DNA of 64,000 nucleotides from Vibrio crassostreae (GTDB taxonomy: Bacteria > Pseudomonadota > Gammaproteobacteria > Enterobacterales > Vibrionaceae): assembly GCF_024347415.1 (NCBI RefSeq), contig NZ_AP025476.1:2480001-2544000 (forward strand), given 5' to 3'. A program made the position numbers and the translations under genes. Below, in pieces: positions 17,643 through 29,206 of the stretch (its first letter is position 1; each line of letters opens with the position of its first letter). The notes beneath the pieces are model-generated. The model was not told where the DNA came from. It did no database searches and saw only the letters and a list, made by a program, of their open reading frames with translations.

Positions 17643-18563
17643 TTAATCGTAAGCATGATGAGCCGCTTTCAAAAGCTGCATGTGAATAGGAACCAGATCT
17701 TCATGCTGTGTTCGATAGCCGCCACCAACAACACACGCCATCGGAATAGATTCTGATTTCGCTAAGCCGATCATCAAGCAGTCGCGTTCAAATATGCCTT
17801 GAGTAGACACATTCAAATAGCCCAGTTCATCGTCTTGATGGATGTCGATACCCGCATCATAGATGATGAGATCAGGTTGATGATGGGCAATCGCCAGCTT
17901 GGTCACTTGTTCGAAACACCTTAGAAACTCTTCATCTTCAGTTTCACGGCTTAATGGCACATCTAAATCCGATAATGGCTTTCGTGCAGGGAAGTTTTTA
18001 TCACAATGGAAAGACAGAGTAATAATCTCATCGCTGTCTTGGCAAAGCGTCGCTGTACCATCGCCATGGTGAACATCACTATCGACAATCAACACTTTAT
18101 CTATGTGCTCAAAGGTCAACGCTCGCTTCGCTGCCAGCACAAGATCATTCAACAGACAAAAGCCACTACCAAAGTCATGATGCGCGTGATGGTATCCACC
18201 ACTCAAATGAATCGCTAAACCACTCTCTATCGCCATTTCTGCGGCCAAGCAAGTTCCCCCGCTAGAATAGAGCGTTCTTTCAATAAGTTGCTCACTCCAC
18301 GGAAAGCCGATACGCCTCATCTTTGCCGCAGGCAGGTTTCCAGAAACAAGCAAATCCACATACTCGCTATTGTGTACCTGTTTTACTTGCTCAACCGAAA
18401 CGGGCGTTGGTTGGAACACTTCAAACCTGCTCTTCCACAAGGGTTCGCTATCCATTAGCGCCTCAACAGCACTGTGTAACAACTGATATTTGTTAATCGG
18501 ATAACGGTGACCTTCAGGTAAAGGCAGTTGCGAGTAGATTGGGTGGTAAATTAAAGGAATCAT
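17643..18563 (-). CDS. Histone deacetylase-like (AcuC/HDAC superfamily) amidohydrolase
   Basis: A 306-residue zinc hydrolase of the arginase-deacetylase fold. The family motifs are present in order: the His pair in GGYHHAHHDFGSGFCLLND, the metal site VDSDVHHGDGTA, DAGIDIHQDDELG and the final GGGY. Bacterial members deacetylate small acetylated substrates such as polyamines or acyl-lysines; the substrate here cannot be read. I place the start at the ATG giving MIPLIYHP; a TTG 6 bp earlier is possible. It is divergent from the small Fur-boxed gene group. Confidence 0.88.
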   Translation of the reverse strand: MIPLIYHPIYSQLPLPEGHRYPINKYQLLHSAVEALMDSEPLWKSRFEVFQPTPVSVEQVKQVHNSEYVDLLVSGNLPAAKMRRIGFPWSEQLIERTLYSSGGTCLAAEMAIESGLAIHLSGGYHHAHHDFGSGFCLLNDLVLAAKRALTFEHIDKVLIVDSDVHHGDGTATLCQDSDEIITLSFHCDKNFPARKPLSDLDVPLSRETEDEEFLRCFEQVTKLAIAHHQPDLIIYDAGIDIHQDDELGYLNVSTQGIFERDCLMIGLAKSESIPMACVVGGGYRTQHEDLVPIHMQLLKAAHHAYD

Positions 18564-18630
18564 AATCAAGTTAATTGCGTATCTTTCTCAAAATCATAAC
18601 AGTCTCAGCCTTGGCGACAACCTTAATTAA

Positions 18631-18645
18631 TGATAATGATTATCA
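18631..18645. promoter_or_regulatory. Perfect 7-1-7 Fur box
   Basis: TGATAATGATTATCA is an exact palindrome of the classical 7-1-7 Fur motif. It lies 27 bp before the 41-codon gene and 67 bp before the divergent hydrolase start, so Fur could control either side; its closeness favours the plus-strand group. Binding is inferred from the motif. Confidence 0.75.
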
Positions 18646-18672
18646 CTACAAAACTTTCAACAAGAGACGGCA

Positions 18673-18798
18673 ATGAAAAACGTAATACTCATCCTTGGGG
18701 TGATCTGCGGCTCGATGGCTGCAGTAATGATTTTTGTAGGAATGCTAATGGCCAGTTGGTGGACCGTTGATTTTCTCGTGTTAAGCCATCAAACTTAA
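18673..18798 (+). CDS. Small (41-residue) membrane protein, Fur-box associated
   Basis: The frame runs from ATG AAA AAC to a TAA and encodes 41 residues beginning MKNVILILGVICGSMAAV. About 27 residues form one continuous hydrophobic segment with small residues (GVICGSMAAVMIFVGMLMA) followed by SWWTVDFLVLSHQT. It is unlike a signal peptide because nothing follows. It lies between a perfect Fur box and the SDR gene, 25 bp before the latter, so cotranscription is likely. The ribosome site is weak (AGAG). I do not recognise the family. It could be a small membrane modulator used in iron starvation, or a spurious frame; the hydrophobic pattern and placement favour a real gene. Confidence 0.6.
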   Translation: MKNVILILGVICGSMAAVMIFVGMLMASWWTVDFLVLSHQT

Positions 18799-18823
18799 CT
18801 AATTGAACTGAAAAGGAATCACC

Positions 18824-19510
18824 ATGAGCGTTATTTTTATTACTGGAGCGAACCGCGGCATTGGCTTAAGTTTGACTCAACAATACTTGAAAGGTAATCA
18901 CAAGGTGTACGCAACTTACCGTGACGCCTCATCAGCAAAAGAACTGCTCTCACTCGCAGACCACAACAGCAACCTAACCTGCATTCAGTTAGAAATAACC
19001 GATTACCAAGCGGTGAGCCAACTTCCCTCTCAAATTCCGTCGATTGATATCTTGATTAACAACGCTGGCTACTATGGTCCTAAAGGCTACGGACTGGGTA
19101 ACACCGATGTCGAAGAGTGGCGACGTGTTTTTGAAGTCAATACGATTGCGCCATTGAAGCTTGTCGAAACGCTATTACCTGTTCTAGAAAACAGTGACGT
19201 GAAAAAGGTAGCTTGCTTGTCTTCTCGAGTAGGCAGCATGACAGAGAACACCTCTGGTGGTGGCTACATCTATCGTTCCTCTAAAGCGGCTCTTAACTCC
19301 GTTGTGAAGAGTTTAAGCAACGACCTAACCGATGGTGGCTTTACTGTGTTAGCGCTGCACCCAGGCTGGGTACAGACTGAAATGGGCGGGCCCAATGCTC
19401 TAATCGATACAGACACTTCGGCATCAGGCCTTATCAAAGTCATCGAACCTGCCAATACCGAAGTAAGTGGTCACTTCTTCAATTTCGATGGCACCGAGAT
19501 AGACTGGTAG
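18824..19510 (+). CDS. Short-chain dehydrogenase/reductase (SDR)
   Basis: A 228-residue classical-type SDR. The N-terminal cofactor loop is TGANRGIG, followed by the NNAG motif (INNAGYYG) near residue 80 and the active-site YxxxK (YRSSKAAL) near 150, with a serine upstream (CLSSRVGS). Such enzymes oxidise or reduce alcohol/carbonyl groups with NAD(P)H; the substrate is unknown. AAGGAA precedes the ATG. It follows the 41-residue membrane protein and is 7 bp from the next gene, so the three probably form one unit under the upstream Fur box. Confidence 0.9.
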   Translation: MSVIFITGANRGIGLSLTQQYLKGNHKVYATYRDASSAKELLSLADHNSNLTCIQLEITDYQAVSQLPSQIPSIDILINNAGYYGPKGYGLGNTDVEEWRRVFEVNTIAPLKLVETLLPVLENSDVKKVACLSSRVGSMTENTSGGGYIYRSSKAALNSVVKSLSNDLTDGGFTVLALHPGWVQTEMGGPNALIDTDTSASGLIKVIEPANTEVSGHFFNFDGTEIDW

Positions 19511-19517
19511 GCTCCCC

Positions 19518-20519
19518 ATGAATCATCGCCTTCTTGCAAATTTACTGCGACGTTCGCCACTGGTTTTGTTAACCGTGGTGCTCGGTGGGTGTTTTGGGGA
19601 AGGCCCTGGAGACTTATTTGACGACTATCAAACTAAAATAGCCAGGGTACAAGACGCTGATGAGATCAAAGAGAACTGGGAGTTTGAGGCGTTACCAAGA
19701 AAGCGAGAGCTGTTACTGGATATACCTTCGCTCTCTATCGGACTCATCGACAGCTACCAGCTTCGTCAGTGTGGGTTATTTAATCTAATTGCCGAGAGAA
19801 ATTCAGTACTCGGAAAAGTCGCGGACGAGTTCCGAAATTATGATTATCAGGGCGCTCTACTGGAAGGTGTGGGGCAATGTTTAGCTAATCACAAGCTAGA
19901 CCCAGAGATCGTAGAATTACTAAAAGAAATTGAGCAACAGAAACTCGCACAGTTTCCGCTACATCAATGGAATCTCATCTATGCCAGTGATGCCATGCAG
20001 TCGCAAATGCGGGGGAGTCAGTGGTTGCGTGCGGATATTGGCGATCAAGTAAGACAGACAAGCGACGCCCTAAAACATATTAATCAAGCGTTAAACACGT
20101 CGCTCGTTTCGGGTAAAACCATTGAGGTGCAAGAAGTACTGGAGAAGAGTTCTACGCTTGGAGATTTGTACTACTCGCTCGCTCGTGCTTCGGCAGAATT
20201 GGATACCATTACTAAGCAACTCACCACCTTTGATGCCAATATCATCTGTGGTAAGCAACGAGACACCACTAAATTTCGTTATCTCAACAACGTCTTCGAA
20301 CAACAGTATATTGGCAAGGTTCAGCCTTACATGGCTCAGCTGGATGGCTACTATCAGCAGTTAGCATCGCAGCTTGTTATGTTTGATGCTCAGCCAGAAC
20401 TTCACAGCTATTATTTTCCCATCAAAGATACGCACCAAGCCTTTCGCACATCAACTCGCCGCCATGTGGACTATTGGCAGCAACTGTTTAAACGTTGTGG
20501 GCGTAAAGTCGGACGTTAA
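19518..20519 (+). CDS. DUF3080 family lipoprotein
   Basis: A 333-residue protein with a lipoprotein signal (VVLGGCFGEG, lipidated Cys 25) and a helical periplasmic domain, matching what I recall as the DUF3080 family of marine gammaproteobacteria. No catalytic motif is evident and the function is unknown. It starts 7 bp after the SDR stop, so it is likely cotranscribed. It converges on topB with only 18 bp between the stop codons, with no hairpin between them. Confidence 0.8.
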   Translation: MNHRLLANLLRRSPLVLLTVVLGGCFGEGPGDLFDDYQTKIARVQDADEIKENWEFEALPRKRELLLDIPSLSIGLIDSYQLRQCGLFNLIAERNSVLGKVADEFRNYDYQGALLEGVGQCLANHKLDPEIVELLKEIEQQKLAQFPLHQWNLIYASDAMQSQMRGSQWLRADIGDQVRQTSDALKHINQALNTSLVSGKTIEVQEVLEKSSTLGDLYYSLARASAELDTITKQLTTFDANIICGKQRDTTKFRYLNNVFEQQYIGKVQPYMAQLDGYYQQLASQLVMFDAQPELHSYYFPIKDTHQAFRTSTRRHVDYWQQLFKRCGRKVGR

Positions 20520-20537
20520 TCCTAACCTCAATAAGTC

Positions 20538-22532
20538 TTAGCTTTTAGTGCCCTTTTTAGCGGAAGAGCCTTTCTTAGCATACGTACCTTTGTTGGCATA
20601 AGACTTCTTAGCACCGCCACCTTTACGACGTTTAAACGCTGGTCTTTCGACTTTAGGAAGGTAGCGGAGTGATTCAGGCACTTCCCCTGTTTTCACTGTC
20701 CCCATTAAGCCATCAATCTTGCTTTCTAGCGCTTGCATGAAAGGTTGGTACGCTTGATTTCGTTCAGCCATGCCTTGTAACTGATGCTCCCAGTGTGCCG
20801 TCATGTCAGGAAAGGTAGAGTCCTCCGGTAGAGCATGAATCAAGCCTCTACCCGCAGGGCTACTATGTATACTCTTACCTTGACGCGTTAGCAGTTGTCT
20901 TTTGAAAAGGGTATCTAGAATGCCTGCCCGGGTTGCTTCTGTGCCAAGGCCATCGGTCTCTTTCAAAATGGCTTTGAGGTCTTTGTTCGCAACAAAACGC
21001 GCGATACCTGTCATCGCTTGAAGCAAGGTCGCTTCAGTAAAATGTTTTGGTGGCTCAGTTTTTTTATCACCAGTCACGCCTTCACGACACGTCAACACAG
21101 TCCCTTTATCCAATGGAGGAACCGTATCCGTGCCATCACCTTTCTCTTCGGTGTCCGTTTTGCCCATCAACACTTTCCAACCTGGGTTGATAAGCTGACG
21201 TCCTTTCGCAATGAACACGCCACCAGCGATATCAAAGACTAGCTTAGCATCGGCAAAAACCGCAGGTGGGTAGAACTGCATTAGATACTGACGAGCGATT
21301 TGCTGATAGATTTTCATCTCATTGGCAGATAAACCATTCACCGATGACTTCTTCGGTGTTGGGATTATTGCGTGGTGAGCATCCACCTTACTGTCGTTCC
21401 ATGCTTTTGATTTAAGAGAAAGGTCCGCACCTTGAGCGCCACTTTGCAGCTCTTTCGCATTGTTAGCGATAGCATCAACGATCGATTCTCGCTGCGAGTA
21501 GTGCTCTTTAGGTAGATAGCGGCTATCAGAACGCGGGTAAGTGATGAGTTTGTGTTTCTCGTACAAAGACTGACAAGTGTCTAACACCTGCTGAGCACTC
21601 ATACCAAAACGCTTAGACGCATCAATCTGCAAAGCTGACAGCGAGTAAGGCAGTGGCGCAGCTTGTTTACTTTGCTTTTGCTCTGATTCCGTCACCGTCG
21701 CGGGTTGATTCGCAATTCGCTGAGCAACGTTCTCAACCAGCTTTCGATTGAGCACGCGTCCTTCTTCATCTTGCCACGGCTTACACGCTTCACTTGGTTT
21801 CCAACGAGCACGAATATCAAAACTCTGACCGTTGTTTTGGTAAGGGATCAAAGCATGCAAAGTGAAGTAATCCTTTGGAATGAAGTTTTCGATCTCTTCA
21901 TCACGCCTCACCACTAAACCAAGTACAGGTGTTTGTACTCGCCCTACCGACAACACGCCTTGGTAGCCAGCCTTTTGACCAAGCAAGGTATAAGCTCGGG
22001 TCATGTTCATGCCATACAGCCAATCGGCTCTAGAGCGTGCCAATGCAGAAATAGACAGTGGAATAAAGTCACGGTTACTGCGCATTTGAGAAAGCGCACG
22101 CTTCACAGCAGGTAAGTTCAAGTCGCTGATAAGCAGCCTGTCCATCGACTCTTTTTTGGCCTTGGACACTTTGCAGTAATCGATCACTTCATCCACCAGC
22201 AACTGTCCTTCTCTATCTGGGTCTCCCGCATGGACAATTTGGGTGGCGTCCTTCAATAGCTTTCGGATCACCGTGAGCTGTTTGCTCGACGTCTTACGCG
22301 GTCTTAGTTGCCATTGCTCTGGCACAATAGGAAGATCGGCTAAATTCCACTTCTTATAACGATCATCATAAGCATCTGGCTCAACCTGCTCCAATAAATG
22401 TCCAATACACCAAGTCACCACATCTCCATTACCACATTTGATAAACCCTTGGTCTTTCTTTTGTGGATTAGGGAGTGCGGCGGCAATCGCGCGGCCGAGG
22501 CTTGGTTTTTCAGCAATAATAAGGCGAGACAT
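20538..22532 (-). CDS. topB: DNA topoisomerase III
   Basis: The 664-residue type IA topoisomerase passes single strands and decatenates DNA. It starts [17 protein letters not shown] (Toprim), has the Toprim acidic triad AGDPDREGQ, and the catalytic tyrosine in [12 protein letters not shown] Lys/Gly-rich C-terminal tail replaces zinc fingers, as in E. coli TopB. I use the ATG at 22532; an ORF extension 11 codons upstream begins inside a long palindrome and is not conserved. The topB-ydjA order matches E. coli. Confidence 0.95.
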   Translation of the reverse strand: MSRLIIAEKPSLGRAIAAALPNPQKKDQGFIKCGNGDVVTWCIGHLLEQVEPDAYDDRYKKWNLADLPIVPEQWQLRPRKTSSKQLTVIRKLLKDATQIVHAGDPDREGQLLVDEVIDYCKVSKAKKESMDRLLISDLNLPAVKRALSQMRSNRDFIPLSISALARSRADWLYGMNMTRAYTLLGQKAGYQGVLSVGRVQTPVLGLVVRRDEEIENFIPKDYFTLHALIPYQNNGQSFDIRARWKPSEACKPWQDEEGRVLNRKLVENVAQRIANQPATVTESEQKQSKQAAPLPYSLSALQIDASKRFGMSAQQVLDTCQSLYEKHKLITYPRSDSRYLPKEHYSQRESIVDAIANNAKELQSGAQGADLSLKSKAWNDSKVDAHHAIIPTPKKSSVNGLSANEMKIYQQIARQYLMQFYPPAVFADAKLVFDIAGGVFIAKGRQLINPGWKVLMGKTDTEEKGDGTDTVPPLDKGTVLTCREGVTGDKKTEPPKHFTEATLLQAMTGIARFVANKDLKAILKETDGLGTEATRAGILDTLFKRQLLTRQGKSIHSSPAGRGLIHALPEDSTFPDMTAHWEHQLQGMAERNQAYQPFMQALESKIDGLMGTVKTGEVPESLRYLPKVERPAFKRRKGGGAKKSYANKGTYAKKGSSAKKGTKS

Positions 22533-22555
22533 GTTTTTCCAGATGCTACAAACAA

Positions 22556-22585
22556 TTAGGGCCACATTATCTAATGTGGCCCTAA
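22556..22585. terminator. Perfect 14-bp inverted repeat between ydjA and topB
   Basis: A 14-bp arm (22556-22569) is followed after two bases by its exact complement (22572-22585). On the minus strand it lies after ydjA and 24-53 bp before topB. The T-tract is short (TTGTTT), so it may be a leaky ydjA terminator or attenuate transcription into topB. Confidence 0.6.
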
Positions 22586-22647
22586 TAAATCAAGAAAAAC
22601 TGGTTGTTTATACAGTTAGCATTCCACTATTCAAGCTTCAGCTTTCT

Positions 22648-23196
22648 TTATAAGAACTCGACGAACTTTGAGAAGTCACGCTCTGGCACTTTCATTGGCG
22701 TACAGCCCGGAGTACCTAGGTATAAGAAGCCAACAATTTCGTCATCGCCTTCGAGGCCAAATGCTTGGTGTACTTCTGGGTGGAACATCCATTTACCTGA
22801 GCGCCAAAAGCCTTGGAAACCTTGTGCGACTGCAGCCATTTGCATCGCTTGAGCAGCGCAACCTGCAGAAAGATGTTGTTCAATCGCTGGTACTTTTTCA
22901 TGCTCGGTTACTTTAGCAATCACGGTGATCACCATCGGAGCTCGGAACGGCGCTTTTTTTACTTTCTCGATAACCGCTTCTTCGCTTGCATCCGCTTCAG
23001 CGGCACGCACCAAGATGTCTGAAAGCTTTTGTAGACCAGAACCTTGCGCGATAACAAAGCGCCAAGGTGTTAGTGCACCGTGGTCTGGAGCGCGCAGCCC
23101 TGCTTTAATGATGTTTTCTAACGCCACACCTTCAGGTGCTGGATCAGAGAGTTTTGCGATTGAGCGTCTGTTGAGCAATAGATCCAAAGCATCCAT
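22648..23196 (-). CDS. ydjA: Nitroreductase family protein YdjA
   Basis: A 182-residue FMN-dependent nitroreductase-fold protein of the minimal YdjA type. The N-terminal RRSIAKLSDPAPE is the FMN phosphate loop, and APDHGALTPWRFVI and GCTPMKVPER are family marks. Members reduce nitro compounds or quinones with NAD(P)H; the natural substrate is unknown. AAGGACT precedes the ATG. The topB-ydjA-sppA-ansA neighbourhood of E. coli is kept here, with fadH inserted. Confidence 0.93.
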   Translation of the reverse strand: MDALDLLLNRRSIAKLSDPAPEGVALENIIKAGLRAPDHGALTPWRFVIAQGSGLQKLSDILVRAAEADASEEAVIEKVKKAPFRAPMVITVIAKVTEHEKVPAIEQHLSAGCAAQAMQMAAVAQGFQGFWRSGKWMFHPEVHQAFGLEGDDEIVGFLYLGTPGCTPMKVPERDFSKFVEFL

Positions 23197-23303
23197 TTGA
23201 AGTCCTTACTAATTTTTATTGTTTGTATAGTTGAACTTTAGCACAGAATACAAACGATAATAAATCTCAACGGCTGTCCATTTGGGCTAGATTAGAAACA
23301 ATA

Positions 23304-23334
23304 AAGGCCCCTAAATCTATGACTTAGGAGCCTT
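23304..23334 (-). terminator. Hairpin after fadH
   Basis: On the minus strand AAGGCTCCTAA pairs with TTAGGGGCCTT (one G-T pair) and is followed by a short T-rich run. Probably a moderate terminator. Confidence 0.55.
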
Positions 23335-23402
23335 GTTCAAAATCTAGCTCAGCAAATTAAGTAACAATATCTACCGATAAGATTACAGTTTGATGGCTGA
23401 TT

Positions 23403-25454
<2,052 letters not shown>

Positions 25455-25691
25455 TCAATCACCAAAAGTTCAAACAACCGTTTACATTTTTGTAACACCG
25501 ATCATAATGCTGAAGGTATTAATCGTTCAGAACCCCTTAATTTGACTACACTTAATGAGAATATATATCGATTAACAATTCTTGGTGTAGTTTGAGCTTG
25601 GGAATTATCGTAGGATACTAAGCAGTTCATATTATTGAGATTAATGGTACTACGGCTTGTTAAAGCGACGTGATCTCACTGCGGAGACAGA

Positions 25692-27542
25692 ATGAAAAAA
25701 ATATTCAAATTTATAGGTATGATCTTTAAAGGGATTTGGAAGCTCATTACGTTTGTACGTCTTGCGCTGGTTAACCTAGTCTTTTTACTCAGTATCGCCA
25801 TCATCTACTTTGTGTACTTCCATTCAGATACGGCTCAACCGACGGTTCCACAGGATTCAGCTCTGGTGCTTAACCTGTCTGGTCCTATTGTAGAACAAAG
25901 TCGCTATATCAATCCGATGGATTCGGTCACGGGTTCGCTGCTTGGCAAAGACCTTCCAAAAGAGAACATCCTGTTTGATATCGTTGAAACGATTCGCTAC
26001 GCAAAAGACGATGACAAGGTTACAGGTATCGTTTTAGCACTCAAAGAGTTGCCAGAAACCAACCTAACCAAGCTGCGCTACATCGCTAAAGCGTTGAATG
26101 AGTTCAAAGCGGCAGGCAAACCTATTTATGCGGTGGGTGACTTTTACAACCAAAGCCAATACTACCTAGCAAGCTACGCAACTAAAGTCTTCCTATCACC
26201 AGATGGCGGTGTTCTTCTTAAAGGTTACAGCGCTTATTCGCTTTACTACAAAACCTTATTAGAGAAGCTAGACGTAAGCACACACGTGTTCCGTGTGGGT
26301 ACTTACAAATCAGCTATTGAGCCATTCATTCGTGACGACATGTCAGATGCAGCGAAAGAGTCCGCTTCTCGTTGGTTAAGCCAACTATGGGGTGCGTACG
26401 TTGATGACGTCAGTAACAACCGTCAGATCGACGCTAAAACACTGAACCCAAGCATGGACACCTTCTTGAAAGAACTTGAGTCTGTCGATGGTGACATTGC
26501 AAAACTGGCTGAGAAACTTGGCTTAGTGGATGAGTTAGCGACACGCCAACAAGTTCGACTAGAGCTTGCAGATGTTTTCGGCAGTGACGGTCAAGACAGC
26601 TACAACGCGTTTGGTTACTACGAATACCGTGCAACCATGCTTCCCGACATGACCAGTGAATCACACGACGTTGCCGTGATTGTTGCCAGCGGCGCAATTA
26701 TGGATGGCAAGCAGCCACGTGGGACAGTTGGCGGAGATACCACTGCAGCCCTACTTCGCCAAGCACGTAACGACGATAAAGTGAAAGCCGTTGTACTTCG
26801 TGTAGATAGCCCAGGTGGCAGTGCCTTTGCTTCAGAAGTTATTCGTAATGAAATAGAAGCGATCAAGCAAGCGGGTAAGCCAGTTGTTGTGTCGATGTCG
26901 AGTCTTGCTGCTTCAGGTGGTTACTGGATCTCGATGGGCGCAGATAAGATCCTAGCTCAGCCAACCACACTAACGGGTTCGATTGGTATCTTCAGTGTTA
27001 TCACTACCTTCGAAAAAGGGCTGAATGATATTGGTGTTTACACGGATGGCGTTGGTACGTCACCTTTCTCAGGTCTTGGTATTACAACTGGACTTAGCGA
27101 TGGCGCGAAAGACGCGTTCCAAATGGGCATTGAAAACGGATACCGTCGATTCATCAGCCTAGTTGGAGAAAATCGCGGCATGGAAGTCGATGCGGTCGAC
27201 AAGATTGCTCAAGGTCGAGTTTGGACAGGTCAAGATGCGATTCAGAAAGGCTTAGTCGATGAGATTGGTGATTTCGATGATGCGGTTGCAGCGGCGGCTT
27301 CACTTGCAGAGCTTGAAAGTTACAACATCTACTGGGTAGAAGAACCACTTTCGGCGACTGAGCAATTTATTCAAGAATTTATGAACCAAATTCAGATGTC
27401 GATAGGCCTTGATATTCAGTCAATGATTCCAAGCAGTTTACAGCCCGTTACTCAACAGTTAGCTCAAGATAGCCAGCTGTTAGGCAACTTTAACGACCCA
27501 CAAGGCCGATACGCTTTCTGCTTAAACTGCCAAGTTCAATAA
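25692..27542 (+). CDS. sppA: Signal peptide peptidase SppA, 67K type
   Basis: A 616-residue membrane-anchored serine protease that degrades cleaved signal peptides on the periplasmic side. One N-terminal membrane helix (about 20-43) is followed by two tandem S49 domains, as in E. coli SppA. The general-base lysine lies in the N-terminal repeat (FRVGTYKSAIEPF) and the nucleophile serine in the C-terminal repeat (SSLAASGGYWIS). GGAG lies upstream of the ATG. It is followed by ansA, as in E. coli, but with a terminator between. Confidence 0.96.
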   Translation: MKKIFKFIGMIFKGIWKLITFVRLALVNLVFLLSIAIIYFVYFHSDTAQPTVPQDSALVLNLSGPIVEQSRYINPMDSVTGSLLGKDLPKENILFDIVETIRYAKDDDKVTGIVLALKELPETNLTKLRYIAKALNEFKAAGKPIYAVGDFYNQSQYYLASYATKVFLSPDGGVLLKGYSAYSLYYKTLLEKLDVSTHVFRVGTYKSAIEPFIRDDMSDAAKESASRWLSQLWGAYVDDVSNNRQIDAKTLNPSMDTFLKELESVDGDIAKLAEKLGLVDELATRQQVRLELADVFGSDGQDSYNAFGYYEYRATMLPDMTSESHDVAVIVASGAIMDGKQPRGTVGGDTTAALLRQARNDDKVKAVVLRVDSPGGSAFASEVIRNEIEAIKQAGKPVVVSMSSLAASGGYWISMGADKILAQPTTLTGSIGIFSVITTFEKGLNDIGVYTDGVGTSPFSGLGITTGLSDGAKDAFQMGIENGYRRFISLVGENRGMEVDAVDKIAQGRVWTGQDAIQKGLVDEIGDFDDAVAAAASLAELESYNIYWVEEPLSATEQFIQEFMNQIQMSIGLDIQSMIPSSLQPVTQQLAQDSQLLGNFNDPQGRYAFCLNCQVQ

Positions 27543-27566
27543 GATAAGCTCAACGCTTTATTATCA

Positions 27567-27597
27567 AGAGGCACCTCTGTGTGAGGCGCCTCTTTTT
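27567..27597 (+). terminator. Intrinsic terminator of sppA
   Basis: AGAGGC-A-CCTC pairs with GAGG-C-GCCTCT around TGTGT (one mismatch), followed by a T-tract. Confidence 0.8.
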
Positions 27598-27660
27598 ATT
27601 GCATGATAATTCGCTATAATCGCCCCCCTGTTCCCTATATCACACTAAGTATTAATCGCC

Positions 27661-28677
27661 ATGGAAAGAAAACACATCTATATCGCGTACACCGGCGGCA
27701 CAATTGGCATGCAGAAGTCTATTGACCACGGCTATGTTCCTGTCGCAGGTTTCATGGATAAGCAGCTAGCTGGCATGCCTGAATTCCATCGCCCAGAGAT
27801 GCCTGAGTACACCATTCACGAATACTCTCCATTAATGGACTCTTCAGATATGACGCCACTTGATTGGCAGACCATCGCTGATGACATTCGCGCGAACTAC
27901 GATAAGTACGATGGTTTCGTTATCCTGCATGGTACAGACACTATGGCATACACCGCCTCTGCACTGTCTTTCATGCTTGAAAACCTCGGCAAACCTGTGA
28001 TTGTTACGGGCTCTCAGATCCCCCTAGCAGAGCTTCGTTCAGACGGACAAGCAAACCTGCTGAATGCACTGCACATTGCAGCAAACCACCCTATCAACGA
28101 AGTGACACTGTTCTTCAACAACAAGTTGATGCGTGGTAACCGCAGCACAAAATCACACGCAGATGGCTTCAATGCGTTTACTTCTCCAAACCTGAATCCT
28201 TTGCTAGAAGCGGGTATCAATATCCAACTTAGCAATAACGTAAAGGTAAACGAACAACCTGAAGGCGCTTTCAAGGTTCATAACATTACTCCGCAACCTA
28301 TTGGCGTAATCACAATGTACCCTGGCATCTCACACGAAGTGATTCGCAACACGTTATTGCAGCCTGTGAACGCAATGATTCTGCTTACTTTTGGTGTTGG
28401 TAATGCACCACAAAACCCAGAACTGCTTCAACACCTTAAAGACGCATCAGAGCGTGGTGTTATCGTGGTGAACCTTACTCAGTGTTTAGCGGGTAAAGTG
28501 AATATGGGGGGTTACGCGACAGGTTGTGCACTGGCAGAAGCTGGCGTTGTCAGCGGTTATGATATGACACCGGAAGCGGCACTGGCGAAGTTACATTATC
28601 TACTAAGCCAAAACCTAGGCTACGAAGAAGTGAAGGCTCAAATGCAACAAGTGTTGCGTGGCGAGATGAGTTTATAA
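27661..28677 (+). CDS. ansA: L-asparaginase type I (cytoplasmic)
   Basis: The 338-residue enzyme hydrolyses asparagine to aspartate and ammonia. Both catalytic threonine motifs are intact: YTGGTIGM at residues 10-17 and LHGTDTMAYTASAL near 90. There is no signal peptide, which marks the low-affinity cytoplasmic type I rather than periplasmic AnsB. It follows sppA as in E. coli. Confidence 0.96.
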   Translation: MERKHIYIAYTGGTIGMQKSIDHGYVPVAGFMDKQLAGMPEFHRPEMPEYTIHEYSPLMDSSDMTPLDWQTIADDIRANYDKYDGFVILHGTDTMAYTASALSFMLENLGKPVIVTGSQIPLAELRSDGQANLLNALHIAANHPINEVTLFFNNKLMRGNRSTKSHADGFNAFTSPNLNPLLEAGINIQLSNNVKVNEQPEGAFKVHNITPQPIGVITMYPGISHEVIRNTLLQPVNAMILLTFGVGNAPQNPELLQHLKDASERGVIVVNLTQCLAGKVNMGGYATGCALAEAGVVSGYDMTPEAALAKLHYLLSQNLGYEEVKAQMQQVLRGEMSL

Positions 28678-28779
28678 CCAGTTCACAGATTCATGTTAAA
28701 CCCAGTTATTCGATGATAGCAACGGCGGCTTAACGTGAACTAAATCGTTTTATTGCTTATAAATAAACGAGTTAAACTA

Positions 28780-28806
28780 AAAGGGGTGGCACATTGCCAC
28801 CCCTTT
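28780..28806. terminator. Bidirectional terminator between ansA and yeaC
   Basis: AAAGGGGTGGCA and TGCCACCCCTTT form a perfect 12-bp stem around CAT between convergent genes. Confidence 0.85.
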
Positions 28807-28820
28807 GTTGTAATTTAAGC

Positions 28821-29102
28821 TTAATGATTCGGGTTAACCCTAACAATGTCTTCTTGATCTGACTTAAACTGTTTCTTTAGTTCAGACTTAGATTTAAAGC
28901 TAATTTCACCACCAGCTGCAATTGTCATATGTTGAGCTTCAGAGTTATGTTTAGATTGATATAACATAACCGCTTGCATACACGAGTCACGCTGTTCTTT
29001 TGAGAGCGCCGTACCTTCTGGCCATTTACCCGTTTCAACTGCGTAGGTTAAACGTTCGTAGACCTCGGGGGTCATTGCGCTAAGAAGTTGTTCTGCATCC
29101 AT
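28821..29102 (-). CDS. yeaC: YeaC family protein (DUF1315)
   Basis: A 93-residue soluble protein that aligns by memory with E. coli YeaC: LLSAMTPEVYERLTYAVETGKWP near the start, MLYQSKHN and AQHMTI in the middle. The function is unknown. Location between ansA and msrB-gapA agrees with E. coli gene order. Confidence 0.9.
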   Translation of the reverse strand: MDAEQLLSAMTPEVYERLTYAVETGKWPEGTALSKEQRDSCMQAVMLYQSKHNSEAQHMTIAAGGEISFKSKSELKKQFKSDQEDIVRVNPNH

Positions 29103-29206
29103 GGTAAAGCCTTAGTTTTAACAATTTTCACCAGAAAATAACCCGTAACAGAATTGAGTCAAGAACCTGACCGATAATAAGTGCATTTGATCACAAGTGA
29201 AGGAAT

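Noticed and set aside
22533..22565. 11-codon extension of topB
   Set aside because: It begins inside the long palindrome and lacks conservation; [10 protein letters not shown] is the family start.
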